Part shown: positions 27,495 through 35,701 of the stretch, in pieces | Layout: every line of letters begins with the position of its first letter | Numbering within the stretch: position 1 is the first letter of the stretch | Source of the DNA: Roseburia sp. | GTDB taxonomy: Bacteria; Bacillota; Clostridia; Lachnospirales; Lachnospiraceae | Direction of reading: 5' to 3' | Assembly: GCA_022771695.1 (NCBI GenBank) | Contig: JALEKJ010000040.1 | Span: 1-64,000 of the forward strand | Length of the DNA: 64,000 nt | Notes under the pieces: generated by a model | The model's database searches: none | What the model saw: the letters and a program-made list of their open reading frames with translations, nothing else | What the model was told of the DNA's origin: nothing | Position numbers and translations under genes: made by a program

Positions 27495-29633
27495 CTACTC
27501 TAAATACGATACATCATTTAACGCTTTCAGCGTGTATGCACCATTATCATACTCTAAAATCGTAATGGAACAGTTATCCAGCCCTGCTTCCAATGTCTGA
27601 TACAACGGATCATCCGGACAAATCACATCCAACAGGGAAATGATAGAAAGTCCGTGTGTCGATATCAGAACATTTCCACCTTCCGGCAAATCGGCTGCTG
27701 CTAAATCTAGTACACGTTTCACACGGGCACCTGTCTCTTCATAGGTCTCACCACCTACATCATCATAGCCGACCCATGCATGATACTCATCATCCCAAAG
27801 TGTACTTGCATCTGTAGCCTCCAATTCACCAAAGTTAATTTCACGGAGTCCTTCTGTAACAGTTATATCCACATCTCTGCCTTCCATAATCAGGTTACAA
27901 GTATCCACTGCTCGCTTGCTGTCGCTGGTATAAACTGCTGCAAAGTCAATGTCCTTTAATCCATTACTCAGTGCCTGTGCCTGCTCGATGCCCAATTCTG
28001 TCAATGGGCTATCGCACCAGCCCTGAACCAATTCCTGAACATTATATTCCGTCTGTCCATGACGTGTGATGTAAAAGTATACAGGAGGGAAAACTTCCTT
28101 CTCAATCGGAAGCTTGGGCATGTTTCCTTCGCCCTGCTGCTGTGAAAGCCACTCAAAGATTGTCTGCTCTGCGCCATCCACTGTCTCTACACACTCATTA
28201 TTCAATGTATAAATCCAAGACCAATGTCCATCGTACTCATATGGAGAACCATCTTCGTTGAAGTATTCACCGGTGGTATCTACAACGCTGTCAAATAATG
28301 AATAGTAGATTTCTCCACCTGCTTTGCTTACGCGGTCATATAAAGCATTTGAATATTCATAAACCGGTACTTCTTCTCCCGCCTCATTTGGCGTTACATG
28401 ATATAAATACGGCGGCTCCTCATCCCAGTAGCCTTCGTACAAGGTTACAATCGAATCTGTCTTTGACGCAGTCAGCCACATCGGAACCTCTGCCAATGTC
28501 GCAATATCTTCTTCCGAAAGCCACTCATTTGCATATGGCTCACAGACAGGGAACGCTGCTGCAAATGCTCCCGGATAGCTTAAGAGCATGTTAATTGTCA
28601 TAAAGCCACCATTAGAGCATCCACCCAAATACACACGTGTTGTATCAATTTCCGGATGTGTTGCTATGAACTCTGTAATCAGAGACATTAATGCTTCTGT
28701 ATAATAGGATTTTCCTGTATTATTCAGTAACGACGCTGAGCCTGCAGCTTGACCGCTGGTATCCATCCACATAGTAGGTGACTGTGGCGCCAGAACCGCT
28801 GCCCCGGTATCTCCAAAGTATTGCTGAACATCATCCGTAATTAAATTTACAACCTTATTTCCAAGGATTGCAACATTTGGGTCTGTTCCGCCTTCTCCCG
28901 CTCCATGAAGCCAGATAATAAGAGGTGTACTTCCCTCTGCCTCACTTTTCTCTGGAAACCAGGATGCATAGGTCAAGTCAATCTGACGATTACCATCATC
29001 GTAGGTGTAGGTGTACTTTCCGTCAGTGTCAAAATCATCCGCCAGCACGTTAATATTTCCTACATAGCCGTCTGCTGTCGTTGTCGCCATCGCTACCGGA
29101 GTTCCCTCGCTTGTCATTAATTCATTCACTAACGATACCTGATAGCTTGTCTCTGCATAATCGTTCTGATACGTAAGCATGTTAAACCAGAATGGAGATC
29201 CCGCCTCCAAATATGGAGCTATTTCCATCTCCAGCGTTACATGTGTACCGTTTTCTGTCGGCTGTCCTGCTTCGTCGGAAAGGTATGCATTTACAACATT
29301 CCGTTCCTCAACATGCTCTGTTGGCTCGCCAATTTCCCATGTCTCTTCGTTTAAATCACCATAGGTGCGAACAGAAGAAACTGTAAAAGCCTCCGCTTTC
29401 ACAGAAGATGCGTCGAGTTCCACTCCAAAATCCAAAATAATTTTGGGAATAGCCGGTCCCCAGTCCCTTCCTTCTGTCACAGTCACATAGGTAGGCTTGA
29501 TTGCACCATCATCCTGCACAGCTGGTGTCTCCGTTCCATCTGCCTCATTTGTTTTCCCGCCATTTCCGCATCCAACCATGGATGACACTGCAAAAAGCGT
29601 GGCTAATAAGGCTGCTGCTACTCTTCTTTTCAT
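27495..29633 (-). CDS. Lipoprotein fusing an esterase to a histidine phosphatase
   Basis: A 712-residue surface lipoprotein. The signal ends in the lipobox MVGC (Cys22). Residues about 40-210 resemble the Ig-like N-domain of EstA-type esterases. Residues about 225-490 form an alpha/beta-hydrolase with oxyanion motif LHGAGEG and nucleophile Ser in GGCSNGG near 338. Residues about 515-712 form a phosphoglycerate-mutase-like histidine phosphatase with RHGQTEYN (phospho-His near 523) and a second His in STHGLSII. Both halves look catalytically complete. Two hydrolases in one exported chain is uncommon and suggests a substrate bearing both ester and phosphate groups. It stands alone, with SD GGAGAGG. 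Confidence 0.88.
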   Translation of the reverse strand: MKRRVAAALLATLFAVSSMVGCGNGGKTNEADGTETPAVQDDGAIKPTYVTVTEGRDWGPAIPKIILDFGVELDASSVKAEAFTVSSVRTYGDLNEETWEIGEPTEHVEERNVVNAYLSDEAGQPTENGTHVTLEMEIAPYLEAGSPFWFNMLTYQNDYAETSYQVSLVNELMTSEGTPVAMATTTADGYVGNINVLADDFDTDGKYTYTYDDGNRQIDLTYASWFPEKSEAEGSTPLIIWLHGAGEGGTDPNVAILGNKVVNLITDDVQQYFGDTGAAVLAPQSPTMWMDTSGQAAGSASLLNNTGKSYYTEALMSLITEFIATHPEIDTTRVYLGGCSNGGFMTINMLLSYPGAFAAAFPVCEPYANEWLSEEDIATLAEVPMWLTASKTDSIVTLYEGYWDEEPPYLYHVTPNEAGEEVPVYEYSNALYDRVSKAGGEIYYSLFDSVVDTTGEYFNEDGSPYEYDGHWSWIYTLNNECVETVDGAEQTIFEWLSQQQGEGNMPKLPIEKEVFPPVYFYITRHGQTEYNVQELVQGWCDSPLTELGIEQAQALSNGLKDIDFAAVYTSDSKRAVDTCNLIMEGRDVDITVTEGLREINFGELEATDASTLWDDEYHAWVGYDDVGGETYEETGARVKRVLDLAAADLPEGGNVLISTHGLSIISLLDVICPDDPLYQTLEAGLDNCSITILEYDNGAYTLKALNDVSYLE

Positions 29634-29670
29634 TTTCCCTCTCCTTCCTTTACTATACCCATTTTAGGGT

Positions 29671-29704
29671 AAAAAAAGGGCATCCAGCACTTTTTATGGA
29701 TGCC
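29671..29704 (-). terminator. Terminator of the GH3-GtrA operon
   Basis: An 8-bp stem (ggcatcca 29679-29686, tggatgcc 29697-29704) is followed on the minus strand by T7. It lies 18 bases past the GtrA-like stop codon. Confidence 0.85.
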
Positions 29705-29722
29705 GCTTTTCTACTGTATATA

Positions 29723-30328
29723 TTACTTTTCTCCTTCCGGCTCCTGTTTAAAGATTACTTTAAAGATTGGGAAGAATACCCAGAAGGAAATTGCACAGTT
29801 AATAATCATCGTCACGACATCTGCAAGTGTGACTCCCACTCCTCCCAATGCGTTCTGGAAGAAGTTGTAAATCGGGTCCTTATAGAATCCCTGAAGTGCT
29901 GCCGCTCCGATAGAAATAATGATGTAAGCGACCACATACCAGAATGCCGCTTTCGCAACAGAACTGTTGGACTTAAACGTCACATTCCTCTGCAAAAAGA
30001 AGTTAATGACCTGAGCGATTGCCATGGTAATTTCTACTGCCAAAAAATATGCCAGACCGCCGCCGCCCCCCTGCGAAATTGCGCCTGCCGCATAATCAAA
30101 TACATAATAGGGAGCTCCGCCCACACTTCCGCACTGCAATATCTGGAAGTTGGTGTCTACCAATGAAGTAAACCCAAACATCCACTTAAAGAGAGGCATT
30201 AAAATCATCTGCAACACGGTCACACCATTGCTGACGATAAAAAATACTAAAAACTGTGCAATTGTCGGATGCTTCTCGGAAAAACCTTTCCAAATCCGAA
30301 CAACTGGGTTTGTTGCCATATCGCTCAT
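29723..30328 (-). CDS. GtrA-like four-helix membrane protein
   Basis: A 201-residue membrane protein with the GtrA pattern of paired helices and the signature INFFLQRNVTFKS near 120. GtrA proteins are thought to help move lipid-linked sugars across the membrane for cell-surface glycosylation. The start is the ATG at 30328 behind CGGAGG; a reading from 30349 adds residues before the ribosome site. A poly-Gly stretch (QGGGGG) lies in the loop before helix three, and the protein is longer than the usual ~130 residues. It follows the anchored beta-glucosidase gene by 81 bases and shares its terminator. Confidence 0.78.
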   Translation of the reverse strand: MSDMATNPVVRIWKGFSEKHPTIAQFLVFFIVSNGVTVLQMILMPLFKWMFGFTSLVDTNFQILQCGSVGGAPYYVFDYAAGAISQGGGGGLAYFLAVEITMAIAQVINFFLQRNVTFKSNSSVAKAAFWYVVAYIIISIGAAALQGFYKDPIYNFFQNALGGVGVTLADVVTMIINCAISFWVFFPIFKVIFKQEPEGEK

Positions 30329-30409
30329 TTTTAACCTCCGTTTCCTCATGAGTCTCTGTATTTCTCATGATTCCGGCGGTACAACCGCCCGCCGGAATCT
30401 CATTGCTTA

Positions 30410-33355
30410 TTACTCTTCTGCCTTTGACTCGTTTACTACCGTTACCACCGGCTCTGCAGCCATGTCTTTTTTGTAGCGTTTGATTGTTCTATACTCCAGG
30501 AATACAGCCAATGCCGCAAGAAGGATGTCTATCACAATCGCCATAATCTGCCATCCCATTAATCCCTCACTCAAATTCTCCGGATCGTACGCTCGGCTGT
30601 TTACAACGGTGTACATAATATTCTTACATGCCTGACGCATTGCCTGAACACTGGTTGCGCTCGTAGTATCTGTTACATGATTGGTCTCTGTGTCGTATGC
30701 AACTAACATACAGTCCGTACCGTTTCGGATTGCTATATCAGAATCCATAAAAGCAAGTGAGCCAAAGTAATCTGTCAGCACAAAGCCCTCAAATCCCCAC
30801 TCGTCACGTAAAACGGTATTGCAAAGCTCGCTGCTACCTCCTGCCCAACGTGTTCCGATGTAGTTGAAGGAGGACATCATCGCCATAGCACCGCCCTCTT
30901 TTACTGCGATTTCAAACGGTTTCAGATAAATCTCACGGATGGACTGCTCGGAAGCCCATGTACAAAGCATCATGTCACGATTAGTTTCCTGATCGTTCAA
31001 TGCAAAATGCTTTAAATATGCGTATACACCCTGCTTTGCAGCTCCCGCGGTTGCATTAGCAGCCATATAGCCGGATAATACTCCGTCCTCAGAATAGTAT
31101 TCAAAGTTACGTCCTGCGAATGCGCTGCGGTGCGTATTCATGGCCGGTGCATACCAACCGGATACATCCATCTCATCTGCCATCTTACCGATGCTTTCAC
31201 CAAATGCCTCTGCAAGATTCTTATTCCAGGTGCTTGCAATCATAACTGCAGACGGAAATCCAATGGAGCCCATTCCGGTAAAGTTATTATTAATCGATGC
31301 AGGACCATCACAGTCCACCGTCATTACTTTTCCAACACTGCCTGCTGCCGAGGTCTGATATCCACCGATAGCGATTAAGGTATCCATATCAGAAATGGTA
31401 AGCTGATCCAGTAAGCTCTCCCATCTCTCGTCATCATAATCTGCGCCGCGTAAGTCAGCAAGAACGATTCCATTCTTTGCACCGGTTGTCGGCATCACGT
31501 CGTCTGCATTGTTGTATATACTTGGGTCATAATTTACATTGTTGATAAAAGTTGCCTTATCTTTTTCCGACATAGAATAATTTGTCGGAGCCGCAGTAGC
31601 CTCTGCATAGTTTGCAAATCCATCTGCTCTGGAAAGATAAGTTAAATCTCCCTCTGCATACTCAAACGTATTCTCTGCTGCGGTAGCATCGGAAGCACGT
31701 TTATTATCCCCGCTGTATGTAATCGTGTCTGCCACAGAATAGGTCTGCTCAGAAATGATATGATGGGAATCGCTGCGGATAGAAATAAGGTAATCGCCTG
31801 CCTCAAGTACGTAAGCTCCTGCCCCTTTTGCATCATAGGAAGCCATATCCTCTACATCAAAGCTGATGGATATTGTCTCAGATGCGCCCGGCTCTAAAAT
31901 TCCTGTCTTCTCGAACGCAATCAGGTTTACGGATGCCTTTTCAATACCGCCATTTGTATATGGAGGATTGTAGTATACTTCTACGACATCCTTACCTGCA
32001 ACGTTACCTGTATTAGTCACTGTTACCTCAAAAGAAATCGTGCCGTCACTCTCTGTGACTGCTCCCATTTCCTGCGTAAATGTAGTGTAGGAAAGTCCAT
32101 ATCCAAATGGATAAATTACCGCATCATCATAATTTATTAAGCCTTCTTCTGCTGCTGTTTCATAAAACTTGTAGCCCACATAGATGTTATCTACATAGTT
32201 GACAAAGGTTGGGGTATAAATATACTCTTCGCCGGTTTCCCAATCAGTCTCAGCATAAGCAAATTCATCCACATTGTCATAGAAAAAGCTTCCGAAGTTG
32301 TTCCATGTTGGTGTTTCTGTTAAATCTGCCACAAATGTATCACTTGTCTTTCCGGATGGATTCACGGTTCCGGCAAGGATTTCGCCAAGTGCTTCAAAAC
32401 CACTCTGACCGGCGCCCGGACACCAGAGTACGCTATCGATACCATACTCATCCACAAATCCAAGCTCCATAGTGTTTGCAGCATTTACTACAAGGATTAC
32501 CTTATCATAGTCTGCTGTCACGCGCTTAAGCATTGCCTCTTCTCTATTTGTCAACTCCAGAAAATGTTTCGATGCATCAAGGTCATCTTCATTGGAACTC
32601 ATGCACAAACCGTAAGAGCCAAAAGTTCCTCCGTCCACAAACGTGTTCTCAATCGGCTCGAGACTGGTAGGAAGATCTGCACCCTCTCCACCGGAACGTG
32701 CAATTACAACGACCGCCGTATCAGAAAATTCCTTTGCAGGTTCAAAAACACCTGCCTCCTCATATTCCTGCATAGATGGATCCGGAATTGTCCAATCCTG
32801 TCCCCACATGCCAACCGTTGGACGAGTCTCGCGATAGCCGGTATAGAAGTTTACCAATTCCTCATTGATTTCAAATCCGGCATCCTTCAAACCATCCAGG
32901 ATAGATACTTTTTCATAAGTATCAGAAACACTTCCTGAACCGGTTCCGCCATATACCGGGTTTGTCGAAGACCATCCAAATACGTTCAATTTGGTATTGC
33001 CCGCAAGCGGAAGTGTACTACCTTCATTTTTCAGAAGAACAATTCCTTCCTCTGCAATATCCGTACAAAGGTCCATTGCCTCCTCGGATGTCTCATCAGA
33101 GATACTGCCTTCTCCCATAGCCAGCGAAATCATACTGGACATCGGAATGAAACAGATTAAGTTTAAAATTACTACCACCGCCATAAAGAATGCAATCCAT
33201 GCCTGTTTACGAATCATTTTCTTTAACGGTTTTTTCACCTTCATGCAGGCAACGGTAACAATTACCGCCAGTGCCAAAACAATACCTAATGCTATTAAGT
33301 ACGGTTTACATGAATTAAGAACGTTCATCACGTCTTGAATGTTAATAGCTAACAT
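30410..33355 (-). CDS. Membrane-anchored GH3 beta-glucosidase with permuted domains
   Basis: A 981-residue glycoside hydrolase family 3 enzyme. Two membrane helices (about 16-38 and 50-78) open the chain and a third (about 943-963) ends it. Between them the usual order is reversed: the GH3 C-domain comes first (EEGIVLLKNEGSTLPL near 108), then a fibronectin-III-like domain, then the catalytic barrel (AGRNFEYYSEDG, YLKHFALNDQE) with nucleophile Asp in VLTDYFG near 861. Reversed GH3 enzymes are known in ruminococci, but triple membrane anchoring is notable. It should trim oligosaccharides at the outer face of the membrane. SD GGGAGG. A LytTR-like site lies upstream. Confidence 0.9.
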   Translation of the reverse strand: MLAINIQDVMNVLNSCKPYLIALGIVLALAVIVTVACMKVKKPLKKMIRKQAWIAFFMAVVVILNLICFIPMSSMISLAMGEGSISDETSEEAMDLCTDIAEEGIVLLKNEGSTLPLAGNTKLNVFGWSSTNPVYGGTGSGSVSDTYEKVSILDGLKDAGFEINEELVNFYTGYRETRPTVGMWGQDWTIPDPSMQEYEEAGVFEPAKEFSDTAVVVIARSGGEGADLPTSLEPIENTFVDGGTFGSYGLCMSSNEDDLDASKHFLELTNREEAMLKRVTADYDKVILVVNAANTMELGFVDEYGIDSVLWCPGAGQSGFEALGEILAGTVNPSGKTSDTFVADLTETPTWNNFGSFFYDNVDEFAYAETDWETGEEYIYTPTFVNYVDNIYVGYKFYETAAEEGLINYDDAVIYPFGYGLSYTTFTQEMGAVTESDGTISFEVTVTNTGNVAGKDVVEVYYNPPYTNGGIEKASVNLIAFEKTGILEPGASETISISFDVEDMASYDAKGAGAYVLEAGDYLISIRSDSHHIISEQTYSVADTITYSGDNKRASDATAAENTFEYAEGDLTYLSRADGFANYAEATAAPTNYSMSEKDKATFINNVNYDPSIYNNADDVMPTTGAKNGIVLADLRGADYDDERWESLLDQLTISDMDTLIAIGGYQTSAAGSVGKVMTVDCDGPASINNNFTGMGSIGFPSAVMIASTWNKNLAEAFGESIGKMADEMDVSGWYAPAMNTHRSAFAGRNFEYYSEDGVLSGYMAANATAGAAKQGVYAYLKHFALNDQETNRDMMLCTWASEQSIREIYLKPFEIAVKEGGAMAMMSSFNYIGTRWAGGSSELCNTVLRDEWGFEGFVLTDYFGSLAFMDSDIAIRNGTDCMLVAYDTETNHVTDTTSATSVQAMRQACKNIMYTVVNSRAYDPENLSEGLMGWQIMAIVIDILLAALAVFLEYRTIKRYKKDMAAEPVVTVVNESKAEE

Positions 33356-33444
33356 TTCTTTCTCCTCCCATTCTTTCTATTTGTTCGTTCTCGAACTTCG
33401 TAGCTTAATACTAGCACAAATACTGTTTTCTGGTGATTTTCTGC

Positions 33445-33473
33445 ACAAACTGCATTTTTTATTCACAAACGGT
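33445..33473 (-). promoter_or_regulatory. Putative LytTR regulator site upstream of the anchored GH3
   Basis: On the minus strand ACCGTTTGT and GCAGTTTGT lie 20 bp apart start to start. The first fits the known LytTR half-site pattern [TA][AC][CA]GTTN[AG][TG] fully and the second misses one base. The nearby LytTR regulator is the obvious binder. Spacing is one base short of the usual. Confidence 0.45.
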
Positions 33474-33495
33474 TGTATGCATTGTATTGATTCAA

Positions 33496-33542
33496 CAAAA
33501 AAAGCCATCAAGATTTGTGCTGTTTGCACAATCCCTCAGGCT
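33496..33542 (-). terminator. Terminator of the LytTR/GHKL operon
   Basis: A stem of agcc...ggct with an inner perfect gcacaaat/attgtgc pairing (33503-33542) has T7 on the minus strand. It lies 11 bases past the sensor kinase stop codon. Confidence 0.8.
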
Positions 33543-33553
33543 TTTTCTCATTT

Positions 33554-34876
33554 TTATATTGACTTTTTCTCTGGCAGTGGAATTAGAACTTTAAGGTCAA
33601 ACCAGTTATTCTTCGTGTCGATATTCACCGCTCCCTCATACTTATTCGCCGTGTATTGAATGCTCTTTAGCCCATATCCGTGGAACTGTTTCTCTTTTTT
33701 GGTGGTGGCAAAAAGTCCTTCCTTCGCATCGAGCGTTCCCTCATAATAATTCTCAAACCGTATCATAAGAAACCTCTTCTGCTGGCTAACCGTGACATGA
33801 ATCAGGCGCTTTTCTTTATCCGAAATCTTGAGTTCACACTCGATGGCATTGTCAAGCGCATTTCCAAAAATACTGCAGATATCCATAATATCCATAAAGT
33901 CAAGCAAACTTCCATCCGCAACCGACGTCAGCGTGATTCCATGCTTATCACAATAAAGGCTCTTGCTGGTAAGTACCGTATCCAAAACCTTATTTCCGGT
34001 CTTGTTCTGTAGCTCATACTGCTTAATTTCCTCTTCCATCTTATTAAGAAACTCGTTTCGCTTTTCCGGATCCTGCTCACTTCGCAGGATTGCTATCTGA
34101 TGCTTCAAATCGTGGTACTTATAATTAATAAGGTCGATACTTTCTCTCGACTGCTTATATTGTTTATACTGATTCTGCAATACATTTTGAACAGCCTCAA
34201 GTTCTCTCCGAACCCTTACCTCACTACACTGCATCAGATGTGCACAAAGCATGGCAACTCCGGCAAATCCCACCAAGGTTCGAATATTTGCTATTTCTCT
34301 GGCATACTGGCTACTAAATGGTGTTTGTACAGAAAGGAAGCTCAAATTGCTGATAGCAAATACTGCCGTCCCAATAATCAATGCCACTAGGCACTCCCGC
34401 AGCTTGATATTCATTACTCCGTCTTTGGGCATATGCTTTGACAAAACCCCCCATAATATGAAATTAACGCCTCCATATACAGCAAAAAATACCATTGCTC
34501 CCATCAAATCCAGCGCATCTGTCTCATTTGGCCAACAAAAAAATATAATCTGCCATTCCAGTGACGCTGTAAACTCCGCAATAACAAATGCAATGATCCC
34601 AAAATATGCTGCATCCAAATACGGAATGTCACAGCACAGATAAATGTATAGCATCATAAGCATAATTGCTATTATCATACAGGGAATCCAAAAAATGAGA
34701 GGTACATTCTCCGTCACTCTTAGAAATACCATCTGTGCGATAAGTGCAACTACGGAAATCATTATCACAACATGATTTTTGTAGCGCTTCTTCAACATTA
34801 AAATAAACACCAGGCAGGCTATCCATTCTGCCACTGCTGTATACACACGCGGAATATCCGGCAATACAGAGCCCAT
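33554..34876 (-). CDS. GHKL sensor histidine kinase (AgrC-like)
   Basis: A 440-residue kinase. Six or seven membrane helices fill residues 1-215, as in peptide-sensing AgrC/BlpH kinases. The phosphoacceptor His is in YHDLKHQ near 257. The GHKL ATPase follows, with FGNALDNAIEC and GYGLKSIQY near 400. Its ATG directly abuts the TAG of the LytTR regulator gene (TAGATG), so the two are translated together. No peptide pheromone gene is apparent in the window. The neighbours on both sides are beta-glucosidases, its likely targets. Confidence 0.92.
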   Translation of the reverse strand: MGSVLPDIPRVYTAVAEWIACLVFILMLKKRYKNHVVIMISVVALIAQMVFLRVTENVPLIFWIPCMIIAIMLMMLYIYLCCDIPYLDAAYFGIIAFVIAEFTASLEWQIIFFCWPNETDALDLMGAMVFFAVYGGVNFILWGVLSKHMPKDGVMNIKLRECLVALIIGTAVFAISNLSFLSVQTPFSSQYAREIANIRTLVGFAGVAMLCAHLMQCSEVRVRRELEAVQNVLQNQYKQYKQSRESIDLINYKYHDLKHQIAILRSEQDPEKRNEFLNKMEEEIKQYELQNKTGNKVLDTVLTSKSLYCDKHGITLTSVADGSLLDFMDIMDICSIFGNALDNAIECELKISDKEKRLIHVTVSQQKRFLMIRFENYYEGTLDAKEGLFATTKKEKQFHGYGLKSIQYTANKYEGAVNIDTKNNWFDLKVLIPLPEKKSI

Positions 34877-35587
34877 CTACTTCACCACCTCTCCCCAGTA
34901 CTTCGTAAGCGCCTCCATAAACTCTTTTTTTCGGGCGCGGCTTAAGAGCAGCGGCTCTCCTTTTACCATGGCACAACCGTCCTGAATACCATCCACATGC
35001 GCCAGATTGATAAGATACCCTTTATTCCCTCGAAAGAAGTTCATCTCACCAAGCTTATCCTCCACATCCTTCATCGTTCCCGAGGCTTCGTAATCACCGG
35101 ATGCCGTATGAAAAATCAGATTATGTCCCTGGCTTTCGATGTAGTAGATGTTTGCCACATCTAATCGAATGGTACCGCCCTTGATATTTACGGAGATAAT
35201 CTTCTGCTCCCGCTTTTTCATACGGCCGATGGCACGCGAAAGGCGCTGTGAAAATGCGAAATATGATACAGGCTTTAGGACATAGTCGAGCGCATCCACC
35301 GCATATCCACGGATGGCATACTGTGCCATGTTGGTAATGAAGATAATAACGACCTCGGTGTCAACCTTGCGAATCTCCTCCGCTGCGGACATGCCATCCA
35401 TAAATTTCATTTCCACGTCCATGAGGATAATGTCAAACTGTGCCTTATATTTGTGTACAATATCGTCCCCGTCTGAATAGACCGTGATATCGAACACGTC
35501 ACCGTTTTCTTTTTCGTATTGCTTTAAGTAGTCACGAAGCTGCTCGGCATACATACTCTCATCTTCAACGATTGCAATTTTTATCAT
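34877..35587 (-). CDS. LytTR-family response regulator (AgrA-like)
   Basis: A 236-residue regulator with a receiver domain (phosphorylation site D57 in ILMDVEM) and a LytTR DNA-binding domain from about 130 (ISVNIKGGTIRLDV, FFRGNKGYLINL). The start is the ATG at 35587 behind GAGGGGG; 20 more residues to 35647 would run back over the promoter. Partner of the GHKL kinase. LytTR half-sites upstream of the anchored GH3 gene suggest that it controls that gene. Confidence 0.93.
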   Translation of the reverse strand: MIKIAIVEDESMYAEQLRDYLKQYEKENGDVFDITVYSDGDDIVHKYKAQFDIILMDVEMKFMDGMSAAEEIRKVDTEVVIIFITNMAQYAIRGYAVDALDYVLKPVSYFAFSQRLSRAIGRMKKREQKIISVNIKGGTIRLDVANIYYIESQGHNLIFHTASGDYEASGTMKDVEDKLGEMNFFRGNKGYLINLAHVDGIQDGCAMVKGEPLLLSRARKKEFMEALTKYWGEVVK

Positions 35588-35618
35588 ATGTTCCCCCTCG
35601 TTTCCTTCACTACCTATT

Positions 35619-35647
35619 ATTATACTTAAAAATGACAGCAACTGCAA
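35619..35647 (-). promoter_or_regulatory. Promoter of the LytTR/GHKL pair
   Basis: On the minus strand TTGCAG (35647-35642) and TATAAT (35624-35619) are 17 bp apart. The -35 box overlaps the edge of the upstream GH3 terminator. Confidence 0.6.
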
Positions 35648-35694
35648 AAAAAGTTATAATTCAGATTATAATAATCCGAATTATAACTTTTTTT
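35646..35694 (-). terminator. Terminator of the cytosolic GH3 gene
   Basis: A very long AT-rich stem (gttataattc...gaattataac with inner gatta/taatc, one mismatch) is flanked by A7 and T7, so it can act on both strands. It lies 7 bases past the GH3 stop codon. Confidence 0.85.
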
Positions 35695-35701
35695 AAATTT
35701 T

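Noticed and set aside
29501-30166. Plus-strand open frame of 221 codons
   Set aside because: Antisense shadow of the GtrA-like gene and the esterase start; no ribosome site.
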